Positions 4,001 to 6,980 of a stretch of DNA of 6,980 bases are shown piece by piece (the first letter of the stretch is position 1; the number at the start of each line of letters is the position of its first letter). A program made the translations under genes and the position numbers. Below the pieces are notes generated by a model. The model was not told where the DNA came from, did not search any database, and saw only the letters and a list, made by a program, of their open reading frames with translations. Source of the stretch: Cyanobacteria bacterium UBA8803 (GTDB lineage: Bacteria; Cyanobacteriota; Cyanobacteriia; Cyanobacteriales; Coleofasciculaceae); the NCBI GenBank assembly GCA_003505715.1, contig DNXU01000303.1:318-7297 (forward strand), written 5' to 3'.

Positions 4001-6692
4001 CTTTATCTTCAGTAACGGTGCCACCTTGAGCGGTAAGATCGATGGCGGTGCTGGCAGTGACACTCTTAACTACTCCGCACATACCGCACCAGTCACGGTG
4101 AATTTGGCAAATCTGAGTATTCGGAATATAGAAACAGCAATTGGTGGTTCTGCCAGCGACATCCTGATCGGGCCAGACACAGACAATACCTGGGAGATTA
4201 CCGCCAACCATACCGGAACTATCAACAATACCTTCAGCTTCTCCTCCTTTGAAAACCTAATCGGCACTCAAGCGCAGGATATCTTCCAATTTAGTAGTGG
4301 GGTAGTGGAGAACCTGACAGTAGATGCGGGTTTGGGAAGCGATCGCATTACAGTCAATCAACCGACAATTTTAACGGGCAATGTCTCCCTCAGCACTGGC
4401 GCGGATGGAGGCGACATCACCTTTAACAGCACTGTAGATGGTAATGCATCACTGACGCTAACCGCAGGCACGGGTAACATCATTTTTAGTGGTGCTGTGG
4501 GTAAGAACATCCCCCTCGGTAACCTGCTGATTAATAGCGCTTATAACCTTATAGGTGGAGCAATTACTGCTGCCAGTATCACCCATACCGCAGGAACTGG
4601 CACTATTAACTTGGCCGATCTAGCAACCTCAGGTGGTTCTGTCCAGCTGGCAACCACTAACAATCTGACGACTGGTAATATTACTACCACTGGCGGAGAG
4701 ATGCGTCTCACCAGTCACACCGGAGCAATCAGCAGCGGCAATCTCGTTTCTGCTGCCTCTAGCGGCGGTAACATTGTCGTGAATGCAGCTATTAGCATTA
4801 CTGCTGGAGATATCGACTCTAGCGGTTTTTCTGGCAATGGCGGCAACGTCAGCCTCGATCCTATTAATGATATCCAAGTTAGTACGATCGATGCCCGAGG
4901 TGGAGTGAATGGTAGGGGGGGTGAGGTAGATATCTCGACCCAGCAATTCTTCCGCGCCACTGGCAGTTTCCTCGATGAAAACGGTATAGCCACCAGTATC
5001 TCGACAGCTGGCGGTTTGGGCGGGGGAAACATCACAATTCGGCACGGTGGCAACGGCGTGACACCCTTTGTAGTTGGGGATGCCACCACTAACGGCACTG
5101 CTGGAACGATTAGTACCGGGTTGCTCAATCGTATTTCACCTCCTCAATCTTTTTCCGGTAGCTATACCCAAGGTAATATTCAAATCCTTACCCAGACACC
5201 GCCACCAAAGCTCACTCTACAGCAGCAAAATCCAATTACCGTATCGCTACAGCAGCAAAATCAAATCGCCCGATCGCTACAGCAGCAGTATCCATCTCCC
5301 CAGGTACTGGCAACTACTGGTCTTCCGGAATTAGAAATTAGTCTGTCTAATACCAACACTGGGGAAATAGGGACTATTGTGGCTACTATTGAAAGTAACT
5401 TTACTAATGAGTTCCAAAATTATTTGGGGCTAAAGGAGAACTCAGCTTCGGGAGAAACTCAAGGTAATGCAAATTCTATTAGTAAAACAGGAGATGGTAG
5501 CCAAACTAACGACAATCCTGCGCAAACCTTAGTGGAAACCCGTGACATACTGCGTAACGCTGAAGCCTTAACAGGTATTAAACCTGCTCTAATTTATATT
5601 GTTTTTGTCCCTGATACTATTTCTTCCTCCGGCAACAGTAGTCAACCAGAACCTACCGATCGATTACAATTAATACTTGTCACCTCAGAAGGAGATCCAG
5701 TTCTCAAGAAAGTACCGGGAGCAATACGAGAGCAGGTTATCAATATAGCCAATCAATTTCGGCGGGAAATTACCAATACTAGCAGACTAAACACTACCAG
5801 CTATTTAGAACCTGCCCAGCAACTCTATCAGTGGACTGTTGCCCAGCTAGAGACCGAATTAAAAGCAAGGGGTATTGGCAATCTAGTTTTTATCTTAGAC
5901 GCCCATTTGCGATCGCTACCAATGGCAGCTCTCCACGACGGTCAAGGATTTTTAATCGAGCGCTACAGTATTGGTCTAATGCCCAGCCTCAACTTAGTAG
6001 ATACCCGCTATGCAGACATCAGAAACTCTCAAGTCTTAGGGATGGGAGCATCGAAATTTACCGATCAAAACCCCTTACCTGCTGCTTCCGAAGAAGTCAC
6101 GCTTATTACCCAGCAGTTGTGGGAGGGTAAATCCTTCACAAACGAAGACTTCACTTTAGATCGGCTAATTTCAGAACGTCAGCAAACTCCCTTTGGCATT
6201 ATTCACTTAGCCACTCATGGGGAATTCAAGCCTGGACGCCCGAGCAACTCTTACATTCAGCTTTGGGACAAAAAACTAGGACTAGATGAAGTCCAGCAGC
6301 TGGGTTGGAATAATCCACCAGTTGAGTTATTAGTGTTGAGTGCCTGTCGCACGGCTTTAGGAGATGAAGAGGCAGAGTTAGGCTTTGCAGGATTAGCCGT
6401 ACAAGCAGGTGTTAAAACTGCGGTGGCTAGTCTGTGGTATGTGAGTGATGAAGGTAGTTTAGGCTTAATGACGGAGTTTTATCGGCAGTTGCGGGAGGCA
6501 CCCATTAAGGCAGAAGCCCTACGACAGGCACAACTCGCTCTACTCCGCACTCAAGTACGGTTACAGGAGGGAGAGTTACGCAGCAGTTGGGGGAATGTAC
6601 CTCTACCACCAGAATTGGCAGGTTTAGAAGATAAAACCCTTTCCCATCCTTATTATTGGTCAGCCTTTACAATGATTGGCAGCCCTTGGTAA
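813..6692 (+). CDS. Secreted two-partner-secretion (FHA-type) passenger with C-terminal CHAT protease domain
   Basis: The 1959-residue protein starts at ATG 813 and ends with TAA. Order of parts: leader and signal peptide (1-75); TPS/haemagglutination-activity domain (about 76-193) with GGNSNLFLMNPVGIVFG and an earlier NPDIRNIL, the counterparts of the NPNGI and NPNL motifs of FHA; beta-helix-type passenger (194-592); tandem ~30-residue repeats (593-925); a duplicated RTX-like module (1027-1182); more beta-helix sequence; Gln-rich linker (1469-1498); CHAT domain (about 1590-1959). Family knowledge: the TPS domain directs export through a TpsB outer-membrane pore after Sec transport, and CHAT is a caspase/separase-like cysteine protease fold. 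HLATHGEF supplies His1802 and LSACRTALG supplies Cys1845. Inference: an exported fibre carrying a protease. Proteins of this architecture occur in many filamentous cyanobacteria, generally annotated only by domain; substrate and role are unknown. The frame is intact, and the only cysteine is Cys1845. Confidence 0.95.
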   Translation: MPFWFSGTRPLYLMPSYQIPLISGIGSAQSVGDVPPERLYNAVNHRDLLSIVTRAGLLLVAISMGTATGVQGVQAQSIIPAIDGTGTLITTNGNQFDIQGGTLSGDGANLFHSFQQFGLSDGQIANFISNPDIRNILGRVIGGDPSIIHGLVQVIGGNSNLFLMNPVGIVFGENAQLNVPASFTATTATGIGFDGGWFKALGTNQYNALIGNPNALQFETLLSGAIINAANLTVSAGQNLAFVGGTVLSTGTLVAPGGNMTLATVPGTSLVRLSPAGQILSLEIALPTNSQGNPLPVTPLMLPQLLTGSGLEGSVGVKVDTAGQVQLAGSDIKVQAGDVAVNRVNAGTATLSANRNLTLNESQLVTTGDMHLLAGDNVLVRDSVANPVRVRANGNLYIQGDRAIDILALNHPETPFISGGNLSLVSNGPISGDAHFASGGSFSILNLLGEPGTFESFYDPIISAEGNVTFGDYTGVSLKVEATGNITAGTINITGPDTLIPTADPDVIAFSLNTQPGLVLRAGRTVLDNPANVPQTSGGTTFNLAGGLPSPGNVTVLGDITVPGGPVVIEARGDIVTGDLRSGASSPDNVGNGGAIALTSANGNISTGSLDTSSVADNTAGDGGAISLTANNGNISTGNLDTFSSGSFGSGNGGAIALLAINGSISTGNLESSSNGSFVSFNGGAITLVASNGITITGNLDSSTNARGSGNGGGIALTSAREITITGNIDSFSTGRDVGKGGAIDLIAVSDITITGNLNSSASSGWSNGDGGAITLTTTNGSMSMGNLNASSGDLNNSLSSSNGGAVTLTANNGSITTGNLDSSSGSAFGSGNGGVIALMATNGSITTATINSFSAVSSTFSNAGNGGGIALIATSDITVNGNLNSYSYTDSGIAGNAGTVILDAVDSITLSGINNSALNGAKYGDITLTANEVNFTGGVDSIWGDNNKLVIQPKTLSQGMVIGGTTDSGTTTLDLLTTDLTAIKSGFTSITLGRPDGTGTITMNPFTFNAPVIIAGGSTLVGPNQNTTWNITTTDTGNLSGFPNGLTFSSIENLAGGSSDDNFIFSNGATLSGKIDGGAGSDTLNYSAHTAPVTVNLANLSIRNIETAIGGSASDILIGPDTDNTWEITANHTGTINNTFSFSSFENLIGTQAQDIFQFSSGVVENLTVDAGLGSDRITVNQPTILTGNVSLSTGADGGDITFNSTVDGNASLTLTAGTGNIIFSGAVGKNIPLGNLLINSAYNLIGGAITAASITHTAGTGTINLADLATSGGSVQLATTNNLTTGNITTTGGEMRLTSHTGAISSGNLVSAASSGGNIVVNAAISITAGDIDSSGFSGNGGNVSLDPINDIQVSTIDARGGVNGRGGEVDISTQQFFRATGSFLDENGIATSISTAGGLGGGNITIRHGGNGVTPFVVGDATTNGTAGTISTGLLNRISPPQSFSGSYTQGNIQILTQTPPPKLTLQQQNPITVSLQQQNQIARSLQQQYPSPQVLATTGLPELEISLSNTNTGEIGTIVATIESNFTNEFQNYLGLKENSASGETQGNANSISKTGDGSQTNDNPAQTLVETRDILRNAEALTGIKPALIYIVFVPDTISSSGNSSQPEPTDRLQLILVTSEGDPVLKKVPGAIREQVINIANQFRREITNTSRLNTTSYLEPAQQLYQWTVAQLETELKARGIGNLVFILDAHLRSLPMAALHDGQGFLIERYSIGLMPSLNLVDTRYADIRNSQVLGMGASKFTDQNPLPAASEEVTLITQQLWEGKSFTNEDFTLDRLISERQQTPFGIIHLATHGEFKPGRPSNSYIQLWDKKLGLDEVQQLGWNNPPVELLVLSACRTALGDEEAELGFAGLAVQAGVKTAVASLWYVSDEGSLGLMTEFYRQLREAPIKAEALRQAQLALLRTQVRLQEGELRSSWGNVPLPPELAGLEDKTLSHPYYWSAFTMIGSPW
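907..929. repeat. Palindromic dispersed repeat inside the coding leader
   Basis: GAGACGTTCC (907-916) and GGAACGTCTC (920-929) are perfect 10-bp arms around ACC. From memory, the sequence closely resembles the abundant cyanobacterial palindrome GAGACGTTCCATGGAACGTC. It is read in frame as part of VGDVPPERLY (residues 31-40), ahead of the signal-peptide core. Confidence 0.7.
1038..1391 (+). other. TPS / haemagglutination-activity domain
   Basis: Residues 76-193 follow the signal peptide directly, as expected. The order is QSIIPAIDGTGT, then DGANLFHSFQQF, NPDIRNILGRVIGG (Asn130), HGLVQVIGGNSNLFLMNP, and VGIVFG with Asn165-Pro166. The closing FTATTATGIGF is the usual end of the domain in cyanobacterial members. 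Val167 replaces the Asn of the usual NPNGI motif. This domain is the part recognised by the POTRA domains of a TpsB partner. Confidence 0.92.
2589..3587 (+). repeat. Tandem ~90-base repeats coding for 30-residue beta-helix turns
   Basis: Ten units plus a decayed eleventh, starting at residue 593. Unit lengths are 30, 30, 30, 29, 29, 30, 33, 30, 33, 31 and 28 residues. The consensus is GGAIALTATNGSITTGNLDS followed by a variable Ser/Gly/Asn-rich stretch ending GSGN. The two short beta strands (AIALTA, SITTGNL) and a loop of variable length fit the rungs of a right-handed beta-helix. DNA identity is visible in the conserved halves (GGAGCNATC; GGCAATCTAGATTCCTC in units 4 and 8 with one or no changes), implying amplification by duplication and unequal crossing-over. 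All length changes are multiples of three. Confidence 0.9.
3891..4358 (+). repeat. Duplicated ~97-residue module with RTX-like motif
   Basis: Two diverged copies start at NTTW (Trp1030) and DNTW (Trp1127). Shared features are TW(N/E)IT, TG(N/T)(L/I), FSS(I/F)ENL(A/I)G, D(N/I)F(I/Q)F and then an RTX-like turn: GGAGSDTLN at residues 1078-1086 and DAGLGSDRI at 1171-1179. The first fits the calcium-binding GGxGxDxUx nonapeptide; the second has lost the first Gly. A third partial copy of the middle, NIETAIGGSASDIL, lies between them. Single motifs of this kind rarely bind calcium strongly, so binding is only a possibility. Confidence 0.7.
5217..5306 (+). repeat. Three tandem 30-base repeats coding for a Gln-rich linker
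   Basis: Each unit starts CTACAGCAGCA. The products are LQQQNPITVS, LQQQNQIARS and LQQQYPSPQV (residues 1469-1498). Units 1 and 2 differ at only a few bases and the third is more diverged. The segment follows a PPP run and separates the beta-helix passenger from the protease domain, so it is probably a flexible linker of variable copy number. Confidence 0.85.
5580..6689 (+). other. CHAT caspase-like protease domain with His1802/Cys1845 dyad
   Basis: Residues 1590-1959 begin KPALIYIVFVPD and run to the last residue (AFTMIGSPW). The N-terminal part (LQLILVTSEGDPV, ARGIGNLVFILDAHLRSLPMAALHDG) is the typical lead-in of CHAT domains. His1802 sits in HLATHGEF and Cys1845 in LLVLSACRTALGDEEAELGF, 43 residues apart, as usual for the family. 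The later GVKTAVASLWYVSD strand and the HPYYWSAFTMIG ending are also typical. No key residue is missing, so the domain is predicted to be catalytically competent. Confidence 0.93.
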
Positions 6693-6704
6693 TAAATCAA
6701 TGCT

Positions 6705-6869
6705 TCATGAAGTGGCAGCGAGGTGTTCTCTAGGCACAGCTAGATAAAGGATGTGATTGGGTTCTTCTGAGGACTCTAAGGCAATTCGGTAGTTTAAGAA
6801 TTGACTGAGGGCGGTATGGAATTCCGAAATCGTTGAACCACTGGCAAAACTCTTCACTTCTACTGCAAA
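6705..6869 (-). pseudogene. xisH: Remnant of a xisH-family gene (central part only)
   Basis: The minus strand encodes 54 residues from FAVEVKSFASGSTISEFHTA through LSQFLNYRIAL to HILYLAVPREHLAATS and a TGA at 6705-6707. This matches the middle of XisH (fdxN element excision controlling factor family, about 138 residues), including the VE(V/I)KSF strand of its nuclease-like fold and the FHTALGQFLNYRxAL and ILYLAVP segments. The first ~65 residues and the last ~30 (normally ending near EEIVKWI) are missing, there is an in-frame TAA one codon before the match begins, and no start codon or ribosome binding site serves it. No xisI follows. It converges on the large gene, whose stop is 12 bases away, and lies about 60 bases downstream of the tRNA on the same strand. 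Confidence 0.75.
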
Positions 6870-6900
6870 GTTTTAACAGCGACTCGAATCTGTTAACGAC

Positions 6901-6924
6901 GACAAATAAAGTGTTATTCCACAC
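6901..6924 (-). terminator. Weak terminator candidate for tRNA-Val
   Basis: Read on the minus strand, a 4-bp stem GTGT/ACAC (6921-6924 with 6911-6914) is followed by TTTATTT. A TTTTT run also directly follows the tRNA 3' end (6926-6930). The stem is too short for confidence. Confidence 0.25.
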
Positions 6925-6930
6925 CAAAAA

Positions 6931-6980
6931 TGGGCAGTACTGGATTTGAACCAGTGGCATCCTGCTTGTAAGGCAGGCGC
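6931..6980 (-). tRNA. tRNA-Val(UAC), 5' part outside window
   Basis: On the minus strand the sequence reads from position 24 to the discriminator base A73 (complement of 6931). The anticodon arm has stem CCTGC/GCAGG and loop CTTACAA, giving anticodon UAC (6968-6970). The T arm is ACTGG, TTCAAAT, CCAGT and the 3' acceptor strand is ACTGCCC. The variable loop ATGCC has the usual five bases. CCA is not encoded, as is usual in cyanobacteria. The acceptor 5' strand (predicted GGGCAGT) and most of the D arm lie beyond the window edge. Confidence 0.93.

Noticed and set aside
4629..5128. Two overlapping minus-strand frames of about 138 codons each
   Set aside because: Both lie inside the intact large gene and show only composition effects of its Gly/Thr/Ser-rich passenger.
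6701..6712. CTTCATGAAG palindrome as terminator of the large gene
   Set aside because: It is a perfect palindrome without loop space and has no T-run after it; it also falls at the stop of the xisH remnant.
6730..6960. Minus-strand frame of 76 codons
   Set aside because: It runs into the tRNA-Val gene and is out of frame with the xisH remnant, which explains the coding-like signal there.
6931..6980. tRNA-Val as an integration (att) site for a mobile element
   Set aside because: No integrase and no second copy of the tRNA 3' end is visible in the window; the adjacent xisH fragment alone is not enough.

Overview
The window looks like chromosomal DNA from a filamentous cyanobacterium, most likely of the Oscillatoria/Microcoleus type. 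The evidence is four perfect HIP1 octamers (GCGATCGC at 57, 2011, 4339 and 5909), several short palindromic dispersed repeats of the kind common in these genomes, a tRNA gene without an encoded CCA end, and two cyanobacteria-typical families: a secreted haemagglutinin fused to a CHAT domain, and XisH. The genus is inferred; nothing in the window fixes it.

Layout: (1) 1-341, plus strand, the 3' part of a class I SAM-dependent methyltransferase gene cut by the window edge. (2) 342-812, an intergenic region of about 470 bases crowded with palindromes: a GGGCGAGTCG inverted repeat, a perfect 15-base TGCTATAATATAGCA palindrome that contains an extended -10 sequence, an 80-base element carrying a perfect 13-bp hairpin, and a double-hairpin repeat just before the next gene. 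A possible 34-codon minus-strand reading frame lies at 410-514. (3) 813-6692, plus strand, one uninterrupted gene of 1959 codons that dominates the window. (4) 6693-6930, no intact gene, but a 54-codon minus-strand remnant of xisH at 6705-6869. (5) 6931-6980, minus strand, the 3' two thirds of tRNA-Val(UAC), cut by the window edge.

The large protein has a long N-terminal leader and signal peptide, a two-partner-secretion (TPS/FHA N-terminal) domain, a long beta-helix-type passenger with ten or eleven tandem repeats of about 30 residues, a duplicated module with RTX-like GGxGxD motifs, a glutamine-rich linker made of three 30-base repeats, and a C-terminal CHAT caspase-like protease domain with His1802 and Cys1845 as the predicted dyad. 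Cys1845 is the only cysteine in the whole protein. The simplest reading is an exported surface or extracellular fibre that displays a cysteine protease. No TpsB transporter, immunity gene or substrate gene lies in the window, so partners must be elsewhere.
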